64,000 nt of DNA from Costus lasius (GCA_027563935.2 CM050453.2:11426001-11490000); one strand, 5' to 3'. Counted from the stretch's first letter, positions 10,679 to 23,470 are shown. Translations and numbers: made by a program. Notes: generated from the letters alone by a model not told the origin.

Positions 10679-11506
10679 ACATCTTAAGAAGAAGAAGGAT
10701 CAATCGAAAATGAGATGAAACGTGGAATTACCCAGAGCGAAGAGGGTTGCTTCCCCTCAAGCATGGCTCGCTCCAGCGTCTCCATCTCGGCACAACGAAA
10801 GATTGAAAGTTTGAATCCCTCATAGTTTGGATATAAACCAAATATTCATAGGGAGTGAGAATCGGTCGACGGCGGCAACGCAATGGCAACAAAGAAAAAG
10901 ATGCAGCCGTGGTAATTCATATTTACATGTGTAAGTCACAATAACATCTATTGTTTGGCTTATTAATTCAACCACAGTCCGAGTTCGATTAGGACTCACG
11001 TAGTGGATACCGTATGTTAGCCTACGAGCCGAATTTTTAGGTACGGCCCAATTCAGCCCAGCTCACTCCCATATAGCCGACTAAGTCGGCGGGTTGGCAA
11101 ATCGGATCAAGCACTGCCCCAAACCAATTTGCCCCAACGAGCATCGTGCATGCGTCAAGGCTAATGTACGTGGTCGGTGTGGGCAGCTGATGTGGATGGG
11201 ATGGGTCCATTGACTGGACGTGGTGTGCAAGACAATGGCGTGGGTAGCACATCCGATGTGGGCTGTGATGAAAACGGACGCTGAATTTTTGAAAGCGAGA
11301 GCACTGATCTCCTTCACTTCGTCCCCCTCTCTTCCAGCTAGCTAAATCTCTCGTCGAACGTTGTCGGCAGAGTTCCCATGGGTGGTTGGTTACTGCGGTC
11401 AACTTCGTCCTCTCTCGCATTCCTCCTCCATCTTCCTCGCATCGACCACTACTATAGCTGATGGACACGTCCAAATCGCCTCAGAAGGCGTCTAACGCAG
11501 TCGCTT
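10679..11506 (-). pseudogene. CPP upstream/exon 1/intron-1-start copy, left arm
   Basis: Minus strand, ATG at 10,785. Unlike the array units it keeps the splice donor and the start of intron 1. The exon reads METLERAMLEGKQPSSLW, differing from the gene at three codons (P to L, T to M, P to Q). Its upstream block runs without the AT-rich element to the block that also lies at 24,484-24,690 before the functional gene. It ends in intron 1 at the arm boundary. TTTTGAAA lies near 11,288. Confidence 0.85.
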
Positions 11507-11514
11507 CACCGACT

Positions 11515-12045
11515 AGGGTTCCATTTGGCATAGCTGAAACTTTTAACTTTTGTTAGTTGAAAAAGTACTTGTTGAAAAGTAGTTTGTTGAAAAAATTAAA
11601 AGGTGTTTGGCAAAACTATTGTGCTGGTGAAATTTGTTTTTTTAAAAATATAATATTTTTTTAAAAAAATTAAAAGGTAAAATTAAAACTTAACTAATAG
11701 TAATAAATAATTTTTAATTTTAATTTTAATTTAATAATAATATTTTTTTATTAAAATAATATTAATTTTTAATAAATTTTTTGTAAATGAGAAAATTTTA
11801 AATAATTTTAGATTTAATAATTTTTCTTAAAATAATAATTTTAAAAAATAATTTTGTCATTGATAAGACACATGAATATAGGTACGGATATGAGATACAT
11901 AAAGAAAAATAGTTAGAAAATAACGAAAGTAGCTCTCTTCTAGCTTTTCCAAACCTAAAAGTAGCTTGCCAAACGCCTCAACTTTTAAAAAAATCTAATG
12001 TTTTAACCAACAAAAGCAGCTGATCAGCTGTGCCAAACAAGAGCC
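11515..12045. mobile_element. MITE without hAT, left arm
   Basis: 531 bp, starting AGGGTTCCATTTGGCATAGC and ending GCTGTGCCAAACAAGAGCC, inverted termini with imperfect match, AT-rich centre. At 11,862-11,869 it has a single GATAAGAC, the unoccupied version of the hAT insertion site in the arrays. Confidence 0.7.
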
Positions 12046-12120
12046 GGAGAAAGTTATTAAAATATAAATAAACATATCAATATTATAAATAAATAAATAC
12101 AAAATAAATAGTATTTATGC

Positions 12121-12961
12121 AAAATAAGTATTATATATGTAGAGAGATAAGGGTCTAGGCCGTTCAATATTTATTACGGTAAATTATTGGATGGTTCAGA
12201 TCTACAATGACAAAAAAGCCTTGCCCACGGAGGAAAAAACCTCTCTTACGTCGCTTTCTAGCTGCGGCCGCTAGCCATCGCCCGACCGAGCGCCAGCGAA
12301 GAGGTGCACGAAGGGTCACTTGGAAAATGGTGAGCTATGGATTATTCATAATTTTCCAAATTTCTTCATCAAATTCTTCTAACCTTCTTTTGTTTATGAT
12401 TTGGTTTTGTATCTCTACGATAGGAGTTACAAGTGTGCGTTGCATGCTTGTTGCCCTTGTTCTTAAGATCACGTGTTGCCTCTTCTTTTCGATTTCATCA
12501 TCGTAAGTTCTCTGATCTTATTTTTCATTCTTGGTTTATTTGGACCGCGGTCCGAATATAACTTGGTTAGGTTTCCGTCCTTTCTAATGAATGGTACTGC
12601 CAAGTGTTGATACTTGTTCTTAACGTGTAGTTTTAAATTAGGGTTTTTCTTATTTTGGGTCTTTTTGAGTAGAACTAATTGATAGTTGTTTCATAAATCG
12701 TGTATAACATTTCGCCCTCTGTTAAGTAACATACACAGGTGCGAAATTTACCTCAACAATTATTCAGATACCAGAACTCATTCACCTATTATGAAGTAAC
12801 ATATGCAGGCGCGTGATAGTGTCATACATGCTTTAAATTGCGCTTTTGTACAGTGCAATGCTTCAGAGCATACACTGGATTTCATATAGTTTTGTGTTCT
12901 TCAGCTGCATACTAAACAATTTTATGGCATTGATCATAAACATTGTTATGGTATCAAGCGC
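12121..12961 (+). repeat. Segment X, copy 2
   Basis: Found four times in the window (9419-10,131; here; 23,471-24,283 inverted; 37,377-38,210 inverted). It has a GC-rich patch around 12,220-12,320 with a 99-codon frame (12,207-12,506, basic N-terminal part), then a low-copy-looking stretch. The frame lacks a recognisable domain and is not called. It could be a duplicated piece of an unknown gene's 5' region. Confidence 0.55.
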
Positions 12962-13801
12962 TAAGGGTGTGCAATCAGTATTTCGGTACCCGTACCGATA
13001 CTGAAATTTTTAGTACCGAAATACCGAACTTGTTTTTTTGGGTACCGGTACCGAAGTATCAAAATTGCTATCAGTACCGGTACCATAGGATAACAATCAT
13101 AACATCCAAGAATTGAGTCAACAAAACTACTAAACAATGCAGGAGTTATCCTAGTAAACATATTTGAATTTTCCATGAGAAATAAGAATAATAAGCATCC
13201 AAACTATATTTGTACTTGATAATTAAACAAAACAATTCAGAAAGCCACGAAGTTTCTCCAAAACTATCATGACATGGGGTTTCTTTGAGAAGAATACTAT
13301 CAAACAGTAGTTGAGAAGAATACCTTCAACGGTTCAACTGAAATGAGCTAGGGCGACAAGCTTTGGCAGTTGGGCAATTGGGCGTTTGGGCGAAAGGGCA
13401 AGACCGTGAGTCGCGAGAGTACTCTCGTCTCTCGCTGTCTCGGTTTAGGATTTAGGGCACACGATAGTGATGAGTGATGACACCAGACATGAGTCACACA
13501 ACTTGCACTTACGCTACCACGCTGCACGCACGCGCGTCACACGAGCAAGTGGTTCCAACTTCCGATTTACGTGTTTCGGTACTTCGGTAACAGGTAAGTA
13601 GTAACTAGTAAATAAATAATAGTTTTAATTAAATAATATATAAATGTTCGGGACTTCAGGATTTTCCCAAATCAATTTTTAGGTACCGGTACCGGTACCA
13701 GTACCATATTCCCGAATAAAATTTCGGTACCGGTCTCGAAATACCGAATACTAAAAAATTTAATACAGTATTTTAGTACTGGTACGGTTTGCTCACCCCT
13801 A
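12962..13801. mobile_element. Long hAT-like element with internal insert, left arm
   Basis: 840 bp. Starts TAAGGGTGTGCAATCAG and ends TTTGCTCACCCCTA, with GGTACC repeats at both sides. Between them (about 13,085-13,560) is a non-repetitive block, GC-rich at one end, with a short minus-strand frame starting MENSNMFTRITPALF at 13,176. The flanks (TCAAGCGC and TCAATAAT) do not match, so it may be two hAT ends brought together or a deletion derivative of a larger element. Confidence 0.6.
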
Positions 13802-15180
13802 TCAATAATGTAGTGATATGTAGATGGTGCATTAGTTGAATCTCAACTTTAAAACTCCATTCAACTGCTTTTCATCTTTGATTTTGGATTTTTTTCTTCC
13901 ATTTGTAAAATTATAAAATTTTGGTCTAGAAAATCTAAGATGAATGGTAAATGAGAAAGTTTGATTCTCTACTGTGGCAAAGTTTTAGTCGTCATTAAAT
14001 TCTTTTAATTGTAGGGACAATAGGCGATATTCAATATGACCAGTCAAGCAATTATTAGCGACTAAAACTTCACAGATGCTACTTATTATGAATGGTAGAT
14101 ACTCACTAGTTTTAATTTAGAGATAAGGGACGTCATAATTAGGTTCTGGTGTATAATAGACACAATTATGGCGAAAATTTATTCATCCTCATTAAATTAT
14201 GTCTAATTATTTACTAATTGATTGAAATTTAGGAGAGGAGGACATTATTTTTTCATTGTTACTTCTATAATATTGTATCTAGTGACACATTTATTTGGTC
14301 TTATTTTTAACAATTTTGTTGCTTTGGTAACTTTTGGAACATCTATGGTTCTTATATTGTAATTTTTTTCCCTCTATATTCCTTTATATTATGATGAAGA
14401 AGATGCTAAAGTAAACAATATTTTTTTTTAACCAAGATTCTATCTTTACATTTTTCTAGGTAGGACGCACAAATGGGAATAAAGTGTATATCAACATTTA
14501 TTTTAGTAGTTTCTTTGATCTTTTCTAGACAATTAAGTTTATGATTTTGTAGTAATGTTCAAAATTTATATATCGATATTTGTATTGATTTATTGTTAGG
14601 CTGGTATTATAACAATATTGAGTTGTGCTGATACAAGATTATGATCTATACCATTTATGGCCAGCTAGTTCTATCCCTTAGATTTATTCTAGGAGAGCAT
14701 ATATGCAAAACTAATGAATCAATTTTACATTTTTGGCCAGCTAGTTGGGATTGCCACATGTATTATAACCAACAATGTTTATGAATGGGCATACAAGTAG
14801 TCATAATATGTCTTCAATCTATAGCCTTGATAGTTTACTCTGGCCAATGATACATCTTATTTATGAAGTATGTTGTGAGATGATATTATTAAATTAGTTA
14901 TATATAAAATCACTTGGTTAAATTAAGTATAAATCAAATAGAAGACAACAACTTAGTGGTAAAATGAGTTTCTGTCCCATTGCATCTTAGCTGTTATAGC
15001 TACACCAACTTATGTAAGAGGACATGGAAAAGCTTAAAGACAATATTTGTATTATATATAATACAAATGTATAATATATTATACATTTAAAATATATTTA
15101 GTATAAATTACATATATAAAAATATATTATATTGTATTGTATATATATGTATATGCATAAATAATATATATAATATGTAT
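13802..15180. other. Intergenic stretch, no gene seen
   Basis: Moderately AT-rich, mirrored at 35,160-36,536. The part from 15,050 to 15,180 is nearly pure A/T with self-complementary TATA stretches. No coding region or RNA gene recognised. Confidence 0.6.
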
Positions 15181-18100
15181 TGTTGTGGAGAATTTTCAAG
15201 AATTTATTTTAAATAATAATTTTGCATACTTTTATATAATGTTAATTTGCAGAAAATAAAAGAAAAGTTTAAGAATGAAAAACCCGGAAGCGCGATACGC
15301 TGTTCTTAGGTGAAAGTTTCGGGTTTTAGTGCGAGTTGATTCCGAACTGAATACCCAGGATACGACCGGGATACTCTTCCTGCGGGTCACAACTGTGGAG
15401 AAGATGACTAGACTCCCTTTCAGCAATTGAGCAAAAGAAAACCAAAGAACCAAAGAAGAAAATCAAGAGAAGATGAAGAAAAGCTTGTCAAAGCTCTCGG
15501 CTTAGACTTGTTAACCAAAATAGTTGAGACATATTTCCTTCTAATAGGCAAAGTCCAACTACCCAAATCCAACGTTAACATTGTTAACGTTGTGCAGGAA
15601 AATAAAAGTCAATCAAAGCATTTAATTCACTTTCCAAAATTGAATTAAATTGATAGCAATCGGCTGCATTAAAGGAAAAAATGAAAGGAAACGTTAGCTA
15701 TTAATAATTTAATAGCTAGCACTTATTTCAATTAAAAAATCAATTAAAATATTTTTTAATTTTATTCCAACAATCCCCCACAAAATTTAAAAAAATAATA
15801 TAAATAAATTTAAGAAAAAATAAATTGCTGGTCAATACTTATATCATGCGGTCAGTAAAGTGCACTTAAAGGCATAACCTTTACTTAGTGAAAATATTTT
15901 CATCTGAAGGAAAAACAGTGAACTAGTCTTGAACTAATTTCTTTTGACCCAGATTAGAACAAATCCACACGTAATATAGGGTTTGTCTGATCGTAGGGTT
16001 GCGCATTTTTGGTCGTGCGCATGTATCTTTATGAGAGCTTCTGAGGGTTGTCTATGTCCTCAGCAGCGACCGTATACGGACTCTCTCATATAGGAAGTTC
16101 CCTGCAAGGGATGAGTGTAGAGGCTCATCTCATGGTAATTAACCACTTTGGGAAGTTTTTATTTCCTCTACAATATAAACACAAATCTATCCTCAGGAAT
16201 GGGAGTATAGAGTATCAATTCTATCACATCAAATTTTATACACCATAGTGTTTTATAGTTTTATTTTTTTAAAGTGCTTATTAGCCAGTCAATCAGCTTG
16301 TTATTACCACATTGAACCTCCTTCAAGGGATCTTCTATCACAGAGGTTGGGTTCCCACCGCTGAAAGGCCTATTTACAGTCTAATTCTTATTCCTCTCGA
16401 TACTTTTAGGATCTTTGTCCTAGGCAAGCCTTTGGTCAAGCCATCAGCTATGTTGTGCTCAGTCTTTACAAAAGAAAGAGCTACAACTCCATGTGAGTCC
16501 AACCATCTAATAGACTTTTGTCTAGTTTTTATAAGGCAACTCATTTTAGTATTTATTAGTTTCTTTTTACAAAATTCTTTCACTGCTTGTGAATCACAAT
16601 AAACAGAGATAGGAGCTAAAGGAGTAGAAGAGAATGGAAGAGAAGAAATTAAGTTTTTAAGCCATTCAGCTTCTATACAAGTGGTATCCAAAGCCACTAA
16701 TTCTGCTTACATGATGCTCCTAGCAATAATAGATTGTTTAGAAGATTGTTATGTGATGACACTTCCACCTAATATGAACACATATCTTGAAGTAGATTTA
16801 ATATCGTTGGAATCAGATATCCAATTGGCATCACTGAAACCTTCTAATACATAAGGGAATCTAGTAAATTTCAAACCATATGAAATTATGCCCTTAAGAT
16901 ATCTGAATACTCTATCTAGAGCATTCCAATGAGATTTACTAGGATTACTAGTATATCTACTTAACCTAGATACTGCATAGGCTATGTCAGGTCTTGTCCT
17001 ATTTGAAAGGTATAAGAGTGATCCTATACATTGAGCATATTTTTCTTGATTTATAGATTTTCCATTATTCTTTTCTAATGGAACACTAGGATCATAAGGA
17101 GTAGAAAGATAAGAGCATTCAGAAAATCCAAATTTTCCTATGATTTTATTTGTGTAATGAGATTGAGATAAAGTTAATGTATTTGATGATTTTATTATTT
17201 TCATTCTTAGAATGACATCTGCTTCTCCTTAATCTTTCATATCAAAGTTATCTGAAAGAAAAGATTTAATTTCAGTTATTAAATCTAAGTTAGGAGCTAA
17301 GATGAGAATATCATCTACATATAGACATAAGATGATAAATTTATTCTCATCAATCTTTTTAATATATAAGCAATTATCATATTCATTTATTTGAAAACAA
17401 AAAGAAAGAATTATTTTATCAAAGTTTTTATGCCATTGTTTAGGTGCTTGTTTAAGTCCATATAAAGACCTTAACAGTTTGCAAACTTCATTTTTATTAT
17501 CAGGAGAAATAAATCCTTTTGGTTGGTTCATATAAATTTCTTCTTCAAGATCTCTATATAGAAAAGCAGTCTTTACATCCATCTGGTGTACAAACAGTTT
17601 ATGGATGGAAGCAAATGCAAGTATAACTCTTATAGTAGTTATTCTTGCAACAGATGCATAAGTATCAAAGTAGTCAATTCCGGCCTTTTGACCAAAGCCT
17701 TGAACTACTAAACACACCTTATACTTTTCTACAGATCCATCAGTTCTTAACTTCTTTTTAAAAATCCATTTGCATCCTAAAGGTTTGTTTCCATGAGGTA
17801 AGTCAGTGAGAATCCAAGTATGATTACTTAGGATTGATTCCATCTCACTATGAATTGCCTCCTTCCAGAAAGGAGCATCAGGAGAGTTAATAGCATCTTG
17901 ATAAGTACTTGGTGTGTCTTCAATTAAATATTTAATAAAGTCATCACCAAAGTTCTTTTCAATTCTAACTCTTTGACTCCTTCTGGGTTCAGAAGGTTGA
18001 CTAGGATTGGTTACTAAAGGTGTTGAAGAAGTTGAAGGTTGATTAGAGTTTGTTTGAATAGAAGATGAAATTTTATTTTTAAAAGGAAAAATATTTTCAA

Positions 18101-19235
18101 AGAAAGAAGCATCTTTTGATTTAATTAGTATATTATTAGAAATTTTAGGTACTTCTGAATTAATTACTAAAAATCTGTAGGTGTTACTATCTAAGGAGTA
18201 ACCAACTAAGATTGCATCTATGGTTTTAGGACCTAATTTTCTCTTTTTAAGTTCAGGTAGATTAACCTTTAGAAGGCACCCCCACATTCGAAGGAAATTA
18301 AGCCTTGGCTTATAACCCTTCCAAAGTTCATAAGGTGTAACCTCTTTATCTTTAAAAGGGATTCTATTAAGAATGAAACATGAGGACAACAATGCTTCTC
18401 CCTAAAGATTTTAAGGTACCCCAGAACTTAACATCATGGAGTTAACCATGTCCAGAAGAGTTCTATTTTTTCTTTCAACTACACCATTAGATTGAGGTGA
18501 ATAAGGAGGTGTAACTTGATGAATTATACCATGTTCTTGACAGAACAAAGCAAATTCATTAGAAACATATTCACCTCCACTATCTGATCTAATTATTTCA
18601 ATCTTTTTATCTTGTTGATTTTCAACTTCAGCTTTAAAAATTTTAAATTTACTTAAAACTTCATCTTTAGTTTTAATTAAGTAGGTGTAACAAAATCTTG
18701 AAAAGTCATCTATAAAAGTTACAAAATATTTATTTCCTCCCCTAGTTGGAGTTGATGTTGAATCACAAATATCACTATGAATTAAATCTAGAATTTGTGT
18801 ATTTCTAGATTCAATTGATTTAAAAGGCTTTCTTGGTTGTTTAGCTTTAGCATAAACTTCACATTTTAAATTTAATTTAGAATTCATTTTAGGAATTAGT
18901 TCTAAACTTATCATTTTATTAATTGATTTGAAATTAATATGACCAAGTCTACCATGCCAAATATCATTTAATTCAGAATTTAAGACAATAGCAGATGAAA
19001 AAAGTGGATCTTTATTTATTTGAAAAGGAATTACATTGATTTTGAAGAGTCCTTCTGAAATGAACCCTTTACAAATGAAATTATCCTTTTTGGTGATTAC
19101 AACTTTATTTGCTTCTAATACAATTTTGTAACCTAATTGTACAAGAAGTGGTCCACTAATTAAGCTCTTCCTCAAATCTAGAACTAGTAGAACATTGTTG
19201 AGAAGTAACATCTTTCCAGTAATAGCATTTAATTA
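15181..19235 (-). mobile_element. Truncated Ty1/copia element, left copy
   Basis: Minus strand: 3' LTR at 15,181-15,772 (592 bp, TGTTGG...CAACA), a polypurine tract beside it (GTGGGGGAT read on the minus strand), then RNase H, reverse transcriptase, integrase and pre-integrase regions. It stops abruptly near 19,235 against AT-rich array sequence, so gag and the 5' LTR are missing. Order integrase before reverse transcriptase marks it as copia. Confidence 0.92.
16374..19211 (-). pseudogene. Copia pol remnant, left copy
   Basis: Reading down the minus strand: pre-integrase zinc-finger-like motif (IWHGRLGHI), integrase core with IHSDICD, RSDSGGEY and the ERKNRTL glutamate, an interruption after SSGVP (stop plus frame change where families usually read VPKNLWGEA), reverse transcriptase with QMDVKTAFL, LYGLKQAP and YVDDIL, a stop after FDMKD, the ISDSND region, and RNase H ending in ADGLTKGLP. 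The interruption after SSGVP is shared with the right copy; the stop after FDMKD is private. Not functional. Confidence 0.9.
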
Positions 19236-19746
19236 TTTGATCTTATAAAATTTAACAATTTTATTAAAATAATTATTATTTTGAATTAATAATTAAATTT
19301 TATATTAAAATTAATTATTTGATCTTATAAAATTTAATAATTTTATTAAGATAATTAATTTTTTATTTTATTATAAAAATATATAATTTCAATTTATTAC
19401 TTTAAAAATAAAATTAATAATTAAAATTTATATTAAAATTAATTATTTGATCTTATAAAATTTAATAACTTTATTAAAATACTTAAAAAATAAATTTTAT
19501 TTTATTAATAATATATAAAATAATTTTATTAAATATGTAAAATAACTTTATTAAATTAATATTTATTTATTTATTAACAATATAATAAATCTACCAAATA
19601 ACTTTAACAATAATTACTACAGTAATAGCACAGTTGGATCCACCAAACATCCTTAACAGCAGATGCTACAGTGATAGTGCAGTTATCATAGCGCAACTGC
19701 GATAGTATAGCAGGACTAAACTGGCCTTTAGCTGGCTGGAAGAGAG

Positions 19747-20331
19747 GGGATGAAGCGAACGAGATCAGTGCTCTCACTTTCGAAAGTTCAGTGTCCGTTT
19801 TCATCACACGCGCACATCTGACGTGCTACCCATGCCATCGTCCTGCACGCCGCGTCTAGTCAATGGACCCATCTCATCCACATCAGCCGCCCACACCGAC
19901 CACGTACATTCGCCTCTACGCTCGCACGATGCTCATTGGGGCAAATTGTTCGGGGCGGCGCTCGATCTGATTTGCAAACCCGCCTCGGCTCTATGGGAGT
20001 GCGCTGGGCTGAATTGGGCCGTACCTTAATATTCCACCCGAAGGCCTAACATACGGTATCCACACGTGAGTCCTAATCGAACTCGGACTGTGGTTGGTTT
20101 AACTATGAATTAATAAACCAAATAATAGATGTTATTGTGTCTTACACGTATAAATATGAATTACCACGGCCGCATCTTTTTCTTTATTGCGATTGCGTTG
20201 CCGCCGTCGACCGATTCTCACTCCCTAAATACTTGGTTTATATCGGTTCGAGAGATTCAAGCTTTCAATCTTTCGTTGCGCCGAGATGGAGACGCCGGAG
20301 CGAGCCACGCTTGAGGGGAAGCCACCCTCTT
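19747..20331 (+). pseudogene. CPP promoter/leader/exon-1 copy, inverted array unit
   Basis: Plus strand, ATG at 20,286, exon 1 interrupted at the AGC junction after 16 codons; the frame then continues into TE sequence. TTTCGAAA at 19,778-19,785. Confidence 0.8.
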
Positions 20332-20404
20332 CGCTACTTTTGTTATTTTCTAACTATTTTTCTTTATGTATCTCATGTCCGTACCTATATTCGTGTGTCT
20401 TATC

Positions 20405-20776
20405 TAGGGGTGAGCAAACGGTACCAGTACCGAAATACCGTACCGAACTTTTCGGTACCGGTACTGGTACCTAAAAACTATTTCGGGAAAATCCCGAAGT
20501 ACCGAAGTCCCGATTTTTCATGTATTATTTAATTAAAAAATAATATTTATATACTAATATTCGGTATTTTTTTAATACAAATACCGAAATACATAAATTA
20601 GAATTAAAAATATTCGGGATTTCAGGAAATCGGTACCTGTACCGATTTTTTTTTGGGAAATCGGTATCGGTACCGAACTCCCGAAGTAGAATTCAATACC
20701 GGTACCGGTACCTATAATTTGAGGTTCAGGAGTTCGGTACCGATACCGGTACCGAAATCCCGATTACTCTCCCCTA
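20405..20776. mobile_element. Non-autonomous hAT element, inverted array
   Basis: 372 bp, TAGGGGTGAGCAAAC start and CTCTCCCCTA end, flanked by a perfect 8-bp GTCTTATC (20,397-20,404 and 20,777-20,784), the reverse complement of GATAAGAC. It is the same insertion event as in the first array, copied by duplication. Confidence 0.88.
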
Positions 20777-21169
20777 GTCTTATCAATGACAAAATTATTT
20801 TTTAAAATTTTTATTTTAATAAAAATTATTAAATCTAAAATTATTTTCTATTATTATTTAAAAAATTTTCATTTACAAAAAATTTATCAAAAATTAATAT
20901 TATTTAAATAAAAAATATTATTATTAAATTAAAATTAAAATTAAAAACTATTTATTACTATTATTTTAGTTTTAATTTTAAAAGATCCTTTTAATTTTTT
21001 TTAAAAAATATTATATTTTTTAAAAAACAAATTTCACCAGCACAATTGTTTAGCCAAACACCTTTTAATTTTTTAACAAACTACTTTTCAACCACTACTT
21101 TTTCAACTAACAAAAGTTAAAAGTTTTAGCTATGCCAGATGGAACCCTAGTCGATGAATCAAGTACTGT

Positions 21170-22030
21170 ATGCTCATTTGTTTTAACTCCTTTGCCGTAG
21201 AATAGTAACAAATTTAGTATTGTTCATGGAAGCAGGGTAACCCCTGCTTTCGCCGCTTTGATCCTACTATAGCACCACGTGCTACAGTTCATTTTTAAAA
21301 CCTATAGCAGGTAATATATTAATATATATTTAGTAATAAAATAAATATTAATTTTAAATTAATTTCTTTAAAAATAAAATTAATAATTAATTATTATAGT
21401 AAAATTAATTATTTGATCTTATAAAAATTAATAAATTTATTAAAATAATTATTTTAAATTTTAAAAATAATTTTATTTTATTATAAAAATATATAATTTT
21501 AATTTCTTAGTAAAAAAAAATTCATAATTAAATTTTATATTAAAATTAATTATTTGATCTTATAAAATTTAACAATTTTATTAAAATAATTATTTCTTTT
21601 AATTAATAATTAAATTTTATATTAAAATTAATTATTTGATTTTATAAAATTTAATAATTTTATTAAGATAATTATTTTTTTATTTTATTATAAAAATATA
21701 TAATTTCAATTTATTACTTTAAAAATAAAATTAATAATTAAAATTTATATTAAAATTAATTATTTGATCTTATAAAATTTAATAACTTTATTAAAATACT
21801 TAAAAAACAAATTTTATTTTATTAATAAAATATATAAAATAATTTTATTAAATATGTAAAATAACTTTATTAAATTAATATTTATTTATTTATTAACAAT
21901 ATAATAAATCTACCAAATAATTTTAACAATAATTACTATAGTAATAGCACAGTTGGATCCACCAAACATCCTTAACAGTAGATGCTACAGTGATAGTGCA
22001 GTTATCATAGCGCAACTGCGATAGTATAGC
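21170..22030. repeat. AT-rich element, inverted array
   Basis: Reverse-oriented copy of the AT-rich element, with four internal cores (read here as AATTATTTGATYTTATAAAA). Confidence 0.55.
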
Positions 22031-22786
22031 AGGACTAAACTGGCCTTTAGCTGGCTGGAAGAGAGGGGGATGAAGCGAACGAGATCAGTGCTCTCACTTT
22101 CGAAAGTTCAGCGTCCGTTTTCATCACAAGCGCACATCGGACGTGCTACCCATGCCATCGTCCTGCACGCCGCGTCTAGTCAATGGACCCATCTCATCCA
22201 CATCAGCCGCCCACACCGACCATGTACATTCGCCTCTACGCGCGCACGATGCTCCATGGGGCAAATTGTTCGGGGCGGCGCTCGATCCGATTTGCAAACC
22301 TGCCTCGGCTCTATGGGAGTGCGCTGGGCTGAATTGGGTCGTACCTTAATATTCCACCCGAAGGCCTAACATACGGTATCCACACGTGAGTCCTAATCGA
22401 ACTCGGACTGTGGTTGGTCTAACTATGAATTAATATACCAAATAATAGATGTTATTGTGTCTTACACGTGTAAATATGAATTACCACGGCCGCATCTTTT
22501 TCTTTATTGCGATTGCGTTGCCGCCGTCGACCGATTCTCACTCCCTAAATACTTGGTTTATATCGCAAACTGTTCGAGAGATTCAAGCTTTCAATATTTC
22601 GTTGCGCCGAGATGGAGACGCCGGAGCGAGCCACGCTTGAGGGGAAGCCACCCTCTTCGCTCTGGGTAATTCCACGTTTCATCTCATTTTCGATTGATCC
22701 TTCTTCTTCTTCGAGTATCTTTTCTTCTGAAACGCTATTATTCCTAGTTTTATTAGTTCATGGGATTGTTTATTGTGAGAGCGAAC
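22031..22786 (+). pseudogene. CPP promoter/exon 1/partial intron 1 copy
   Basis: ATG at 22,612, exon 1 ([18 protein letters not shown]) intact with its GGTAATT donor, then about 120 bases of intron 1 essentially identical to the functional gene. It breaks off at 22,786, where it joins an internal part of the long hAT. TTTCGAAA at 22,098-22,105. No exon 2 follows. Confidence 0.85.
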
Positions 22787-23470
22787 ATTTATATATTATT
22801 TAATTAAAACTATTATTTATTTACTAGTTACTACTTACCTATTACCGAAGTACCGAAACACGTAAATTGGAAGTTGGAACCACTTGCTCGTGCGATGCGC
22901 GTGCGTGCAGCGTGATAGCGTAAGTGCAAGTTGTGTGACTCATGTCTGGTGTCGTCACTCATCACTATCGTGTGCCCTAAATCCTAAACCGAGACAGCGA
23001 GAGACGAGAGTACTCTCGCGACTCACGGTCTTGCCCTTTCGCCCAAATGCCCAATTGCCCAACTGCCAAAGCTTGTCGCCCTAGCTCATTTCAGTTGAAC
23101 CGTTGAAGGTATTCTTCTCAACTACTGTTTGATATTATTCTTCTCAAAGAAACCCCATGTCATGATAGTTTTGGAGAAACTTCGTGGCTTTCTGAATTGT
23201 TTTGTTTAATTATCAAGTACAAAAATAGTTTGGATGCTTATTATTCTTATTTCTCATGGAAAATTCAAATATGTTTACTAGGATAACTCCTGCATTGTTT
23301 AGTAGTTTTGTTGACTCAATTCTTGGATGTTATGATTGTTATCCTATGGTACCGATACTGATAGCAATTTTGATACTTCGGTACCGGTACCCAAAAAAAC
23401 AAGTTCGATATTTCGGTACTAAAAATTTCAGTACCGGTACGGGTACCGAAATACCGATTGCACACCCCTA
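22787..23470. mobile_element. Long hAT-like element, partial third copy
   Basis: Matches 36,690-37,376 in direct orientation, including the block with the MENSNMFTRITPALF frame (23,256), and ends CACACCCCTA at 23,470. The left end is missing at the junction with the CPP intron fragment. Confidence 0.65.

Larger units (their letters stand above)
10679..18905 (-). repeat. Left arm of 8.2-kb inverted repeat
   Basis: Matches the reverse complement of 29,762-39,657. Paired coordinates sum to about 50,336-50,341 from 10,679 to 16,697 (for example 12,962 pairs with 37,376 and 15,181 with 35,159). Inside that point the sum shifts because a 1.65-kb solo LTR sits only in the right arm. Order from the outside: CPP exon-1/promoter copy, MITE, segment X, long hAT, AT-rich flank, copia 3' LTR, copia pol. 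Confidence 0.93.
19236..22786 (+). repeat. Second array of chimeric units, opposite orientation
   Basis: About one and a half units related to those at 1-9223 but with exon 1 on the plus strand: partial AT-rich element (19,236-19,680), CPP fragment (to 20,331), MITE with hAT, AT-rich element, then a second CPP fragment that runs through exon 1 into intron 1. The exon-1/MITE junction (GCTACTTTTGTTATT at 20,331) is the same as in the first array, so both descend from one rearranged unit. Confidence 0.88.

Noticed and set aside
12207..12506. 99-codon basic ORF as a gene
   Set aside because: Present in duplicated segment X without conserved motif or splice support; the other copies differ only by drift.
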